Part shown: positions 44,880-53,750 of the stretch, piece after piece
Numbering within the stretch: the stretch's first letter is position 1
How the letters are laid out: every line of letters starts with the position of its first letter
Assembly: GCF_002932875.1 (NCBI RefSeq)
Contig: NZ_PSWS01000057.1
Coordinates: 1 to 64,000, forward strand
DNA length: 64,000 bases
Direction of reading: 5' to 3'
DNA from: Rathayibacter tritici
Lineage (GTDB): Bacteria; Actinomycetota; Actinomycetes; Actinomycetales; Microbacteriaceae
Program-made: the position numbers and the translations under genes
Notes under the pieces: model-generated
Told to the model about the DNA's origin: nothing
Seen by the model: the letters and a program-made list of their open reading frames with translations, nothing else
Database searches by the model: none

Positions 44880-45431
44880 ATGACCGCTCCCTTCCCCCGT
44901 GCCCGCGAGTCCCGTCCTGGCTACGACACGGGTGAGGTCGACTCCTTTCTCGCTTCCGCCCGAGAGGCCTACTCGCAGCTGTCCGGGGGACCGGCGGATC
45001 TCCGGGCGGCCGACCTGCGCCACGCCGCCTTCACCCTGCGCAAGGGCGGCTATTCCGCGCCGCACGTGGACGCGGCACTGGAGCGACTCGAGGACGCCTT
45101 CGCGATGCGCGAGCGGCAGTACGCCATCGCGGCGCACGGGGAGGAGGCGTGGCTCGCGGATGCGCGAGCGAGGGCCCAGGAGATCGTGAACCGGTTGGCC
45201 CGGGCTCCCCGCGAACGCTTCACGCGAGCGGGCGTGCTGACGACCGGGTACAACATTCGCCAGGTCGATGCCTTCGCCGATCGGATCTCGGGCTACTTCC
45301 GTGACGGCTCGGTGCTGACTGTGGACGATGTGCGCACCGTCTCCTTCGCTCCGCTGCGCGGGGGCTACGCTGAACCGCAGGTCGATCTGCTGCTCGACAC
45401 GGTGGTCGACGTCATGCTCGCGGTCCGCTGA
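44880..45431 (+). CDS. DivIVA-domain protein
   Basis: Soluble 183-aa protein with two DivIVA-like segments: YDTGEVDSFLASAREAY near the N-terminus and GYNIRQVDAFADRISGYF near residue 122, each followed by an R-GGY motif (TLRKGGYSAPHVD, PLRGGYAEPQVD). DivIVA proteins mark curved membrane at poles and septa; this one lacks the long coiled coil, so it is probably an accessory protein. CATGAT at 44868-44873 lies six bases before ATG 44880, consistent with a leaderless transcript separate from cdsA. Confidence 0.82.
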   Translation: MTAPFPRARESRPGYDTGEVDSFLASAREAYSQLSGGPADLRAADLRHAAFTLRKGGYSAPHVDAALERLEDAFAMRERQYAIAAHGEEAWLADARARAQEIVNRLARAPRERFTRAGVLTTGYNIRQVDAFADRISGYFRDGSVLTVDDVRTVSFAPLRGGYAEPQVDLLLDTVVDVMLAVR

Positions 45432-45502
45432 CCGATTGACGCTGCCGGTCGGCCGCGGATCTGCTGGCCGATCAGGACGTCGTCCGTTATGCTTTCGTCA
45501 TC

Positions 45503-46246
45503 GTGGCTCAGCATTCTCAGACTTCCGTCGCCCGCCCGCCCGCGTACCGTAGCAGCGGTCGCCCGGCGGTCCCGCGTCAAACCCCGGTGCGGCGCTCCTG
45601 GGCCCGGGTTCCGGTGGCGGTTCTGGCCTTCATGGCCTCGATCGCGTTCGCGATGGTGAACGTCGTCGATCCGTCCAGCGGCGCGGTCGCCTCCCCGTAC
45701 TACCAGGCACCGGCGCGTTTCAACGGCGATGCGGCACAGCGACTCGTGGTGGCCGACGCCGCAGAGCGTACCGTTCAGCGCGACTCCTTCGGTGCCGAGG
45801 CGAAGCCCAAGCCCACCCCGACCCCGACCCCCACTCCGGCGGCGATCCCCGCCCAGGCGCAGCCCGCCCCGGGTGGCGTCGAGGAGGAGTCGGGCTCTTC
45901 CGCCCAGGCCGCAGCACCCGTCGCGCGCGCCGCCGCTCCGGACCCGGGCTCGGCCAAGGCCATCGCCTACGACATGATCGTGCAGCGGGGCTGGGCCGAC
46001 AGCGAGTACGACTGCCTCGTCCTGCTGTGGAACCGCGAGTCCGGCTGGAACGTGTACGCCGAGAACAAGTCCAGCGGTGCCTACGGCATCCCGCAGGCGT
46101 TGCCCGGCAGCAAGATGGCCACGTCCGGGTCGGACTGGGCAACGAATGCCAGCACGCAGATCGTCTGGGGCATCGATTACATCTCGGGCCGCTACGGATC
46201 GCCGTGCGGTGCGTGGGGGCACTCGCAGTCACTGGGCTGGTACTGA
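45503..46246 (+). CDS. Secreted lytic-transglycosylase-like protein
   Basis: Predicted cell-wall enzyme. Residues about 33-52 form a signal anchor (VPVAVLAFMASIAFAMV). A linker with a PTPTPTPTP repeat leads to a C-terminal domain of about 100 residues with LLWNRESGWNVYAENKSSGAYGIPQALPG, cut here to NRESGWN and GAYGIPQALPG, matching the SLT/resuscitation-factor type fold where the first glutamate is catalytic. It ends GAWGHSQSLGWY. Length 247 aa from GTG 45503. TATGCT lies nine bases upstream. Confidence 0.85.
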   Translation: MAQHSQTSVARPPAYRSSGRPAVPRQTPVRRSWARVPVAVLAFMASIAFAMVNVVDPSSGAVASPYYQAPARFNGDAAQRLVVADAAERTVQRDSFGAEAKPKPTPTPTPTPAAIPAQAQPAPGGVEEESGSSAQAAAPVARAAAPDPGSAKAIAYDMIVQRGWADSEYDCLVLLWNRESGWNVYAENKSSGAYGIPQALPGSKMATSGSDWATNASTQIVWGIDYISGRYGSPCGAWGHSQSLGWY

Positions 46247-46281
46247 ACCGACGCGGCTGAACGTCTCGCTACCCTGGAGCC

Positions 46282-48030
46282 GTGGATGACGCGCTGCTCG
46301 GGATCGTCGGGATCATCACCGTCGTTACGGTCGCGCGATTCTCGAGCCGCCTCGGCATCGCGGCGCCGCTGCTTCTCGTCGTCATCGGCATCGGCGCGTC
46401 CTACCTTCCCGGCGTCCCGGCCATCGAGGTCGAACCGGAGCTGATCCTCGCCGGGGTGCTGCCGCCGCTGCTCTACTCGGCGGCGATCCAGGTTCCGCTC
46501 ACCGACTTCCGGCGGAACCTGCGATCGATCTTCGGGCTCTCGGTGCTGCTGGTCGTGGTGACGGCACTGGTCGTCGGTGGCTTCCTCTATCTCGTCTTCC
46601 CCGATCTCAGCCTGCCCGCGGCGATCGCTCTCGGCGCCGTGGTGAGTCCGACGGACGCGGTGGCAGCGACGTCGATCGGCAAGAAGCTCGGCCTGCCGCC
46701 GCGGCTGGTCACGGTGCTCGAGGGCGAGAGCCTGGTCAACGACGCGTCCGCGCTGGTGCTGTTGCGGGCAGCGACGGCGGCGGCCGCGGTGGTCGGTGCC
46801 TCCGTCACCGCCGACGCGATTGACGTGGGCGAGGTGAGCGTCCTCTTCGTCTACTCCGTCCTGATGGCGATCGCCCTGGGCGTGGCGATCGGGGTGATCA
46901 CCGTCTTCGTGCGCTCGACGCTGCGCGACCCGGTGCTCGACACGGCCGTATCGTTCGCCGTACCCTTCCTGGCCTACATCCCGGCGGAGGAGATGGGCGC
47001 ATCCGGCGTGCTCGCCGTCGTCGTGACCGGGATCTACACGGGGCACAACAGCGCGCGCTTCCTCTCGCCGCAGTCGCGGATCAGCGAGCGGGTGAACTGG
47101 CGGACCGCGCAGTTCCTGCTCGAGAACGGCGTCTTCCTGCTGATGGGAGCCGAGATCAAGGCCATCATCAGCGGGGTCGTCGACCCAGGGGAGTTCGGGG
47201 TGGGCACGGCGGTGCTGCTGGGACTGGCGACGGTGGTCATCCTGATCGCGCTGCGCACGCTGTTCGTCTTGCCGCTGTTGCTGTGGTTGCGCAGCTCCGG
47301 GCGCCGCGCCGAGCGGATCAACCGGCGGCTCGCGGTCGGAGTGATGCGGCTGCGCAACAGCGCGACCAGCGACGAGCGCTTCCGGCGCCGGCAGGTCCGG
47401 GCGGAGCGGCTGTACCAGCGGCGCGAGACCGACCTGGCCGCGACGACGAGCGAGGCGTTCGGCTGGCGGGGCGGAGTCGTCCTCTCCTGGTCCGGAATGC
47501 GCGGCGTGGTCACGCTCGCGGCGGCCCAGTCGCTCCCGGGGGAGACGCCGTATCGTTCTCAGCTGATCCTGATCGCGTTCACCGTCGCCGTGGTGACTCT
47601 GCTGCTTCAGGGCGCGACGCTGCCGGCCCTGATCCGCCTGACCGGCATCCAGGGCTCCGACGGTGAGGCCGACCGCCGCGAGCTGGCGACGCTCCTGGAC
47701 GAGGTCGCGGCCACGGGCATCCAGGCGCTGCCGGAGGCGGTCGCCGAGCTTCCCGACGGCGAGGCGGGTGAGCGCGTGGTCGAGCGGGTGCGCCGGGACA
47801 CCCTGACCCGCTCGCAGGTGGCGTGGGAGCAGGTGGGGCGGGCGGAGGATGCGCCTCCGGGACCGCATGCGCAGTACCTTCGGCTGCGCCGCGCGGTGCT
47901 GCTGGCTGAGCGCGAGGCGCTGCTGGAGGCGCGGGGCCGCGGCGTCTACTCCTCGAGGACCCTGCGGCGTGCCCAGCTGATGCTCGACGCCGAGGAGACC
48001 CGCCTGGAGATGGACGACAGCTCGCACTGA
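46282..48030 (+). CDS. Sodium/proton antiporter, CPA1 family
   Basis: Membrane antiporter for pH and sodium homeostasis. About twelve hydrophobic helices fill residues 1-420; the ion-binding region is VVSPTDAVAATSIGKKLGLP and the neighbouring EGESLVNDASALVL, both typical of NhaP/NHE proteins. A later helix has WSGMRGVVTLAAAQSLP. The C-terminal 170 residues are soluble and charged. Length 582 aa. TACCCT at 46270-46275 lies six bases before GTG 46282, so it is probably leaderless. Confidence 0.93.
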   Translation: MDDALLGIVGIITVVTVARFSSRLGIAAPLLLVVIGIGASYLPGVPAIEVEPELILAGVLPPLLYSAAIQVPLTDFRRNLRSIFGLSVLLVVVTALVVGGFLYLVFPDLSLPAAIALGAVVSPTDAVAATSIGKKLGLPPRLVTVLEGESLVNDASALVLLRAATAAAAVVGASVTADAIDVGEVSVLFVYSVLMAIALGVAIGVITVFVRSTLRDPVLDTAVSFAVPFLAYIPAEEMGASGVLAVVVTGIYTGHNSARFLSPQSRISERVNWRTAQFLLENGVFLLMGAEIKAIISGVVDPGEFGVGTAVLLGLATVVILIALRTLFVLPLLLWLRSSGRRAERINRRLAVGVMRLRNSATSDERFRRRQVRAERLYQRRETDLAATTSEAFGWRGGVVLSWSGMRGVVTLAAAQSLPGETPYRSQLILIAFTVAVVTLLLQGATLPALIRLTGIQGSDGEADRRELATLLDEVAATGIQALPEAVAELPDGEAGERVVERVRRDTLTRSQVAWEQVGRAEDAPPGPHAQYLRLRRAVLLAEREALLEARGRGVYSSRTLRRAQLMLDAEETRLEMDDSSH

Positions 48031-48078
48031 CGGGAGCCCAGGACGGCGGCCTTCTCGAGCGGCTTCTAGACTGGGTGG

Positions 48079-48384
48079 ATGCCGCGCAGCAATCGACCCC
48101 GGGGCAGCCGTCGTGATGACGACGAGGAGTCGCGCGACCTCTCGCAGATGCTCGCTGGATTCCGACGCACCGAGTCGCACGCCGGCCGGGAGTGGAACGT
48201 GCAGCCTGTCTCCGCGGCCCGCGCGGTGAAGAGCTACCTCTGCCCGGGCTGCGGTCTCACGATCGACATCGGCCAAGCCCACCTGGTCACGTGGCGCGCG
48301 GACGGCGCTCTCGGCGACGCCGCCGACCTGGCCGGCCGACGCCACTGGCACACGCACTGCTGGAGAATCCGAGGAGCACGATGA
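48079..48384 (+). CDS. Small zinc-motif protein, unknown function
   Basis: A 101-aa protein, conserved as a hypothetical in actinobacteria as far as I recall. Residues 1-30 are basic and acidic without structure. The core has CPGCGLTIDIGQAHLV and RRHWHTHCW, giving a C-x2-C ... H ... H-x-H-C arrangement that probably binds zinc. TAGACT at 48067-48072 is six bases before ATG 48079. Its stop overlaps the start of the following hydrolase (ATGA), so the two are made together. No function can be assigned. Confidence 0.8.
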   Translation: MPRSNRPRGSRRDDDEESRDLSQMLAGFRRTESHAGREWNVQPVSAARAVKSYLCPGCGLTIDIGQAHLVTWRADGALGDAADLAGRRHWHTHCWRIRGAR

Positions 48385-49106
48385 CCCACGAGATCCGCGG
48401 AGGCGTCGTCCTCCCCGCCCGCCGCGAGGACGTCGAACTGCTGACCGCCGACGGGCTGACGCTGGTCGGCGAGCTCGCGCTGCCGTTGGAGCGCGAGCCG
48501 GTCGCGACGCTGGTGACGCTGCATCCACTGCCGACTCACGGCGGCTTCATGGACTCGCACATCCTGCGCAAGGCCGCCGCGCGGCTGCCCGCTCTCGCCG
48601 ATCTGGCGGTCCTGCGTTTCAATACGCGCGGCACGGCATCGGCACGCGGCACGAGCGAGGGCGCGTTCGGACACGGTACCGAGGAGCGGGCCGACGTCGC
48701 CGCGGCGATGGCGTTCGTCGCGGAGCGCGTTCTGCCTCGCCCCTGGCTGGTCGGCTGGTCGTTCGGCACGGAACTGGCGCTGAAGTGGGGCAGGGAGCAT
48801 CCGGTTGAGGGTGCGATCCTGCTCTCGCCGCCGCTGCACCGCACGAGCGCGGACGAGGTGGCCGCCTGGGGCGAGGACGGCCGCCCGCTCGTCGCACTGA
48901 TCCCGGAGTTCGACGATTACCTGCGACCGGACGCGGCCGCCGAGCGCTTCGCGAGCGTGCCGCAGCTGGATCTCGTCGCGGTGGCGGGCGGCAAGCACCT
49001 CTGGGTCGGCGAGGCGCAGACGCGCCGGGTGCTCGAGGAGATCGTGCGCGTCGTCGCCCCGGCCTCCGCACCGCTGCCGACCCAGTGGGAGGGCGAGCTC
49101 GGCTGA
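48381..49106 (+). CDS. Alpha/beta hydrolase
   Basis: Predicted soluble serine hydrolase of 241 aa. The oxyanion region is VTLHPLPTHGG, the nucleophile elbow GWSFGTE (Ser127), the acid probably the aspartates in EFDDYLRPD and the histidine GGKHLWVGE. The RFNTRGTASARG segment resembles the group of short dienelactone-hydrolase-like proteins. It is coupled to the small zinc-motif protein; substrate unknown. Confidence 0.85.
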   Translation: MTHEIRGGVVLPARREDVELLTADGLTLVGELALPLEREPVATLVTLHPLPTHGGFMDSHILRKAAARLPALADLAVLRFNTRGTASARGTSEGAFGHGTEERADVAAAMAFVAERVLPRPWLVGWSFGTELALKWGREHPVEGAILLSPPLHRTSADEVAAWGEDGRPLVALIPEFDDYLRPDAAAERFASVPQLDLVAVAGGKHLWVGEAQTRRVLEEIVRVVAPASAPLPTQWEGELG

Positions 49107-49127
49107 GCCCGCCCGCGCGGCGCCCGA

Positions 49128-50654
49128 CTAGCGCCCGGAGGAGGAGCGGCTGCGCTCGGTGTTCACACCGGAAGCCTCCTCCGAGCTGCTGTCGGAGCCG
49201 TCGGGGGAGCCGGTGCCGTCGTCGTCCTTGTCACTGCGGGAGTCACTGCCGGAGTCGCTGCTCGCGTCGTCGGCGGAGTCGTCGTCGGCCAGATCATCGA
49301 TGTGCCCGATCAGGCCGCGCAGCCCCGAGACGTACCCGGCGATCGCGTCGCGCTCGGTCCGGATCTCATCGAGGCGCCGCTCGGCCGTGTCCATCAGCTC
49401 GCGGCTACGACGCTCCGCGTCCGCGATGAGCGTCTGCGCCCTGTCGCGCGCGTCGTCGAGCAGGGCATCGGAGTCGTCCTGGGCTTTCCGGCGCAGGCGG
49501 GTCGTCTCGTCGAGAGCGTCGCTGCGGAGGGCATCGGCCTCGAGGCGCTTGTCGTTCGCGCGGCGGATCGCGTCGGCGAGTTGCAGGTTCGATTCGTCGA
49601 GGTATCGCTGCGTCTGCGCGACCGCCTCCTGGTGTCGGAGCAGGTCGTCGCGGTCGGCCTCCTCGCGGCGCGCGGCCAGCTCGACGACCAGGTCGATACG
49701 GGCCTGCTCGACCTCGCGCGCGAGTGCAGCGGCCTCGTCGGCGGAGGCGGCCCGCAGGCCGGCCAGCTCGGCGTCCAGGACGGCGACGGCCTCGGCGCGC
49801 TCCTGAGCCAGACGGGTGCGCTGGTCCGCGACCTCCCTGGCACCCTCGGCGCGGATGCCGGCGACCTCGGCGTCGAGCGCGGCGCGGGTCGAGAGCAGCT
49901 CGGCCTCGAGCGCCGCGCGCCCCTGCGCGACCTCGGCCTCGACGGCCGCGCGGAGGTGATCGACCTCGGAGGCGACCTCGGCCCGCAGCAGCTCGTTCGC
50001 CTGGGCGAGGCGGGCGGCCTCGGCGCGGGCGACCTCGATCTCGCGGGCAGCGACGGCGCGCATCTCCGCGGCCTCGCGCTCGGCCTCGGAGCGGATCGCG
50101 GCGGCCTCCCGCTTGGCAGTGGCGCGCGTTTCGGCGGCCTCGGTTGCGACGGTGCCGCGGATCGCGGCGGCCTCGCGGACCGCGTCCTGGGTCATCACGT
50201 CGCGGTCGTCCGCGGCCTTGCCGAGGGTCGCGGCGGCCTGCGCCTCGGACTCGTCGCGGGTGCGATCAGCGCGGCGGCGGGCCTGAGTCACGAGGCGCTC
50301 GGCCTCGTCACGGGCTTCCTGGAGCAGGCGATCGCCGTCGTCGCGAATGGAACGGCGGAGGGCGGAGGCGTCGTTCTCGGCTTGCGCGATGATCCGCTCG
50401 GACTGCTCCTCGGCGACGCGCAGGGTGTGCTCGAGCTTGGCGCCCAGACCCGCGTAGGTGGGAGCACCGACCTGCTGGAGCTCCTTCTCGAGTCCCTCGA
50501 TCCGCGAGGAAAGGCGCTTCACCTCCCGGCCGCTCTCGGCCGCCTGGGTGTTCGAGTGGATGAGCTCGCGGCGCAGGCCCTGGATGGCCTTGTCGACCTC
50601 GTCCCGGTCGTAGCCACGGAACACCTGGGTGAATTCGGCCTCGTCGTTCGCCAC
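49128..50654 (-). CDS. DivIVA-like coiled-coil polar growth/cytoskeletal protein
   Basis: Long coiled-coil protein of 508 aa. The N-terminal DivIVA-like segment FTQVFRGYDRDEVDKAIQGL is followed by about 430 residues of heptad-rich Ala/Arg/Glu coiled coil with repeated AAAIR and EAAETR blocks, then an acidic Ser/Asp tail. It resembles Scy/FilP and SepIVA-type proteins that organise tip growth or septation. I chose GTG 50654 because AAGGAG lies just upstream and the DivIVA motif begins here; the open frame upstream is noise. It is divergent from the membrane-protein gene at 50911. Confidence 0.8.
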   Translation of the reverse strand: MANDEAEFTQVFRGYDRDEVDKAIQGLRRELIHSNTQAAESGREVKRLSSRIEGLEKELQQVGAPTYAGLGAKLEHTLRVAEEQSERIIAQAENDASALRRSIRDDGDRLLQEARDEAERLVTQARRRADRTRDESEAQAAATLGKAADDRDVMTQDAVREAAAIRGTVATEAAETRATAKREAAAIRSEAEREAAEMRAVAAREIEVARAEAARLAQANELLRAEVASEVDHLRAAVEAEVAQGRAALEAELLSTRAALDAEVAGIRAEGAREVADQRTRLAQERAEAVAVLDAELAGLRAASADEAAALAREVEQARIDLVVELAARREEADRDDLLRHQEAVAQTQRYLDESNLQLADAIRRANDKRLEADALRSDALDETTRLRRKAQDDSDALLDDARDRAQTLIADAERRSRELMDTAERRLDEIRTERDAIAGYVSGLRGLIGHIDDLADDDSADDASSDSGSDSRSDKDDDGTGSPDGSDSSSEEASGVNTERSRSSSGR

Positions 50655-50910
50655 GTCGTCTCCTTCAGAGCAGGACCGCGGGGGGGCTCGCGGCACTCCG
50701 AAAGTGTATTCAGCGAGAGGGCTTCGGCCGGGGCGACACCCGCGCCGCGCGCCGCTTCGGCCGCACTCTCGGCTTCTGCCGGGTATCGAGCCGAGGGCAT
50801 CGGCTATCGTGGACTGTCTTTGTCTGTTGCCGTCGCGTCCCGGTCCGGCTGCGTACCCCGAGCCGGCCCCGGCCGTCACCCCGATCCGGCAACGCAGGAG
50901 GAGTTCTTTC

Positions 50911-52707
50911 GTGCGGTTCGTCTTCGCCATCATCGCCACCGTCATCGCTGCCGCGATGATCGTGCTCGGCATCGGTCAGCGGACGGTCTGGGCTCCTCCG
51001 GAGTCCCTCACCGCCCAGACCTCCCTGGACTCTTCCGCCCCCTACGCGGTGATCGACGGCAGCACCCTTGGTGCGAATCCGGGTCGGCAGACCATCACGA
51101 TCGAGGGGAGCGGCGACCTCGTCGTCGCCTACGCCCCTACCTCCGACGTGCTCGGCTGGGTGGGTCGTTCCAGCTACGACGCGGTCGGCTACGAGCCGGT
51201 CGGCGACACCCTCACCGCCGAGGAGGAGACAGGCCAGCGCGTCCGGTTGGCCTCCGACGTCGAGACCGCCGATGCGGCCGTCGTCGACCCGAGAGGCTCC
51301 GACCTCTGGCTGGAGCAGTTCGAGGGCAGCGGCAGCGTCACGGTGGCGCTCGACGTGCCCGAGGACGTCTCCATCCTCATCGCGAGCGACGGCACTGCGC
51401 CTGCCGCCGACTCCGTGCGGGTCACCTGGCCCGTCGACACCTCGACTCCGCTCGCCGGTCCGCTTCTGCTCGGCGGGGCCGTCTTTCTCCTGCTCGGCCT
51501 CATCCTCTACATCTGGGCGTTCGTGCACCTGCGTCGCCAGCACGGTCCGCGGCGGAAGGGTCCGCAGGGGAGGATCCCGCGCGGCGCCCGCCGGCCTCGA
51601 CCGCGCGCCGGCATTCAGGCCTCGGTCGCGTCCCCGACGCCGACGCGCCGTCGTGCCGCCCTGGTGCTGCCGGTGGTGCTCGGTTCCGCTGTCCTGCTCT
51701 CGGGGTGCAGCTCCGACTACTGGCCCGACCTCGCGGCAGGTGCGAGTGAGGCGCCCACTGTCACGGCCACGGCTACCGCCGGTGCGGAGCCGGTCTCTGC
51801 CGCGCCGACCCCGGTTGTCACAACGCAGCAGGCGGAGGCGATCGTCGCCGCGGTCGCCGATGTCGCGTCCCGAGCGGACGCGGCGCGCGATGCCTCGATC
51901 CTCGCCGAGCGCTTCCAGGGCGAGGCGCTGACCGAGCGGACCACCAACTACGAGGTCACCGCCAAGGGCGGCACGATCGACCCGCCGCAGACCATCCCGG
52001 CCTCGCCGGTGAGCCTCGTGCTCCCGCAGGACACGGAGTCGTGGCCGCGTCTGGTGACCGCCGTCGTGCAGAACTCGGCGGACAGCACTCAGGCACCGAT
52101 CGCTCTGATGCTGAGTCAGGCCAGCCCGCGAGTGGGCTACAAGGTCGATTACGCGATCTCGCTCGAGGCCAACGCCCGCATCCCCGACGTCGCCCCGGTG
52201 ACCGTCGGAACGTCAATCGTGGCTCCGGATTCACGGTTGATGAAGCTCGCGCCGCAGACCGTCGGATCCGCTTACGCGGACGTGCTCGCCAACGGCGATG
52301 CGAGCCAGTATGCCGGGCTGTTCGTGGCCGACGGCGACACGCTGCGCGGGCAGGTCGGCGTCGAGAAGAAGAACGCCGACCGCCAGGCGCTGCCCGACAC
52401 CGCCTCGATCGAGTTCTCGAACGCGGCTGGCACGTCGCCGACGATCGCCCTCGCGACGAATAACTCGGGAGCCCTGGTCGCGGCGAGCATCGCCGAGACG
52501 TCCACCGTCCGCCCCACCGCCGAGGGCTCGACTGTCTCGACCTCCGGCGCCTCGCAGACGCTGCTGGGGACGGATAAGTCGACGACCGGCATCCAGACCA
52601 CCTACGGCTACCAATTGCTGTTCTACGTACCGCCTGTCGGATCGGAGGAGAAGATCGTGATGCTCGGATGGAGCCAGGGACTCGTTTCGGTGGTGCAGCT
52701 GCCGTGA
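50911..52707 (+). CDS. Membrane protein fused to a lipoprotein-like domain
   Basis: Large 598-aa protein with no enzymatic motif that I recognise. Hydrophobic segments lie at about residues 3-22, 178-200 and 247-266. The second is followed by a strongly basic stretch (RRQHGPRRKG), and the third by LLSGCSSD, which looks exactly like a lipoprotein signal with its cysteine near residue 267. The region 25-175 and the C-terminal 330 residues would face outside. GTG 50911 follows AGGAGGAG. The stop overlaps the next gene (GTGA), so both are cotranslated. It may be a cell-envelope factor. Confidence 0.7.
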   Translation: MRFVFAIIATVIAAAMIVLGIGQRTVWAPPESLTAQTSLDSSAPYAVIDGSTLGANPGRQTITIEGSGDLVVAYAPTSDVLGWVGRSSYDAVGYEPVGDTLTAEEETGQRVRLASDVETADAAVVDPRGSDLWLEQFEGSGSVTVALDVPEDVSILIASDGTAPAADSVRVTWPVDTSTPLAGPLLLGGAVFLLLGLILYIWAFVHLRRQHGPRRKGPQGRIPRGARRPRPRAGIQASVASPTPTRRRAALVLPVVLGSAVLLSGCSSDYWPDLAAGASEAPTVTATATAGAEPVSAAPTPVVTTQQAEAIVAAVADVASRADAARDASILAERFQGEALTERTTNYEVTAKGGTIDPPQTIPASPVSLVLPQDTESWPRLVTAVVQNSADSTQAPIALMLSQASPRVGYKVDYAISLEANARIPDVAPVTVGTSIVAPDSRLMKLAPQTVGSAYADVLANGDASQYAGLFVADGDTLRGQVGVEKKNADRQALPDTASIEFSNAAGTSPTIALATNNSGALVAASIAETSTVRPTAEGSTVSTSGASQTLLGTDKSTTGIQTTYGYQLLFYVPPVGSEEKIVMLGWSQGLVSVVQLP

Positions 52708-53660
52708 GCACCGTCCCGCCCCTGCCCGGAAACCTCCGCGGCGCCGTCGACCTGTCATCGCTGGTGAACCGCCGGACTCCGCCCGCCGGCGGTACCGCCG
52801 CCCCGGCGCCTGCCTCCGAGGCCGCGCCCGGCGCGAATCCGCTGCTGCTGAGCGCGGGCGACGCCGAGTTCGACCACGTGGTACAGCTCTCTTCGCGGGT
52901 CCCGGTGATCGTCGACCTGCGCGGCTCCTGGTCGGATCAGAGCCAGAGTATGACCGCGCTGCTCGAGAAGGTGGTCGTCTCGTACGCCGGTGCGTTCGTT
53001 CTGGTCGGGGTCGACGTGGAGTCGAGCCCGCAGCTGGCCCAGGCGTTCCAGGTGCAGTCCGTGCCGACCGTGGCCGCGATCATCGGCGGCCGCCCGGTTC
53101 CTCTGTTCAGCGGCCTCGTCGCCGAGGAGCAGCTGCGCGATCTGCTGGAGCAGGTGCTCCAGCTCGCGGCGCAGAATGGCGTGACGGGCACGGTACCGGT
53201 GGAGGGAGCGGCTCCCGCCGAGGGCGCCGAGTCCGAACCGGAGCCGCTGCCGCCGCACCACCAGGAGGCCTACGACGCGATCGATCGGGGCGATTACGCT
53301 GCGGCGATCACCGAGTACGAGACGGCGATCGCGCAGAACCCGCGCGACGACCTCGCCGTCGCCGGTCTCGCCCAGGTGAAGCTGCTGGCGCGCCTGCAGG
53401 GCCACACGCTCGACGACATCCGCTCGACGGCCGCGGCCGAGCCTTCGAACCTCGACGCGCAGCTCGCCGTGGCCGATCTCGATGTCTCCGGCGGTCACGT
53501 CGAGGACGCCTTCGACCGGCTGCTCTCGATGTTCCCGCGCCTGGACGCCGACGGGAAGGCCGCCGTTCGAGCGCGCCTGCTGGAGCTGTTCGAGATCGTC
53601 GGGCAGACCGATCCCCGCGTGAACAAGGCTCGCGCCCGCCTCACCGCCCTGCTCTACTGA
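52704..53660 (+). CDS. Thioredoxin-fold/TPR chaperone, YbbN/CnoX-like
   Basis: Soluble 318-aa protein. Residues about 50-165 are a thioredoxin fold (VIVDLRGSWSDQSQSM, VDVESSPQLAQAFQVQSVPTVAA) in which the usual CxxC is replaced by SDQS, so it cannot act as a dithiol oxidoreductase. The C-terminal half has tetratricopeptide-like helices (AYDAIDRGDYAAAITEYETAI). This matches actinobacterial YbbN homologues, which act as holdases. GTG 52704 overlaps the upstream membrane-protein stop. Confidence 0.85.
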   Translation: MSTVPPLPGNLRGAVDLSSLVNRRTPPAGGTAAPAPASEAAPGANPLLLSAGDAEFDHVVQLSSRVPVIVDLRGSWSDQSQSMTALLEKVVVSYAGAFVLVGVDVESSPQLAQAFQVQSVPTVAAIIGGRPVPLFSGLVAEEQLRDLLEQVLQLAAQNGVTGTVPVEGAAPAEGAESEPEPLPPHHQEAYDAIDRGDYAAAITEYETAIAQNPRDDLAVAGLAQVKLLARLQGHTLDDIRSTAAAEPSNLDAQLAVADLDVSGGHVEDAFDRLLSMFPRLDADGKAAVRARLLELFEIVGQTDPRVNKARARLTALLY

Positions 53661-53692
53661 GCCTGGTCCACTGAGGACGGCCGGAACCTCGG

Positions 53693-53733
53693 GAGGCCGC
53701 CCGCTCGTGACGATCGTCGCGGCGGACGGCCTC
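53693..53733. terminator. Hairpin between the CnoX-like gene and glgB
   Basis: GAGGCCGCCCGC (53693-53704) pairs with GCGGACGGCCTC (53722-53733) with one mismatch; the loop contains ACGATCGT. It lies between convergent genes and probably ends both transcripts. Confidence 0.65.
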
Positions 53734-53750
53734 TCTCGTGCGGTGTCTGC

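Noticed and set aside
46192-48528. A 778-codon open frame antisense to the antiporter gene
   Set aside because: It is a by-product of GC-rich codon use: the protein is a low-complexity His/Arg/Gln/Asp string without family motifs, while the plus-strand antiporter is clear.
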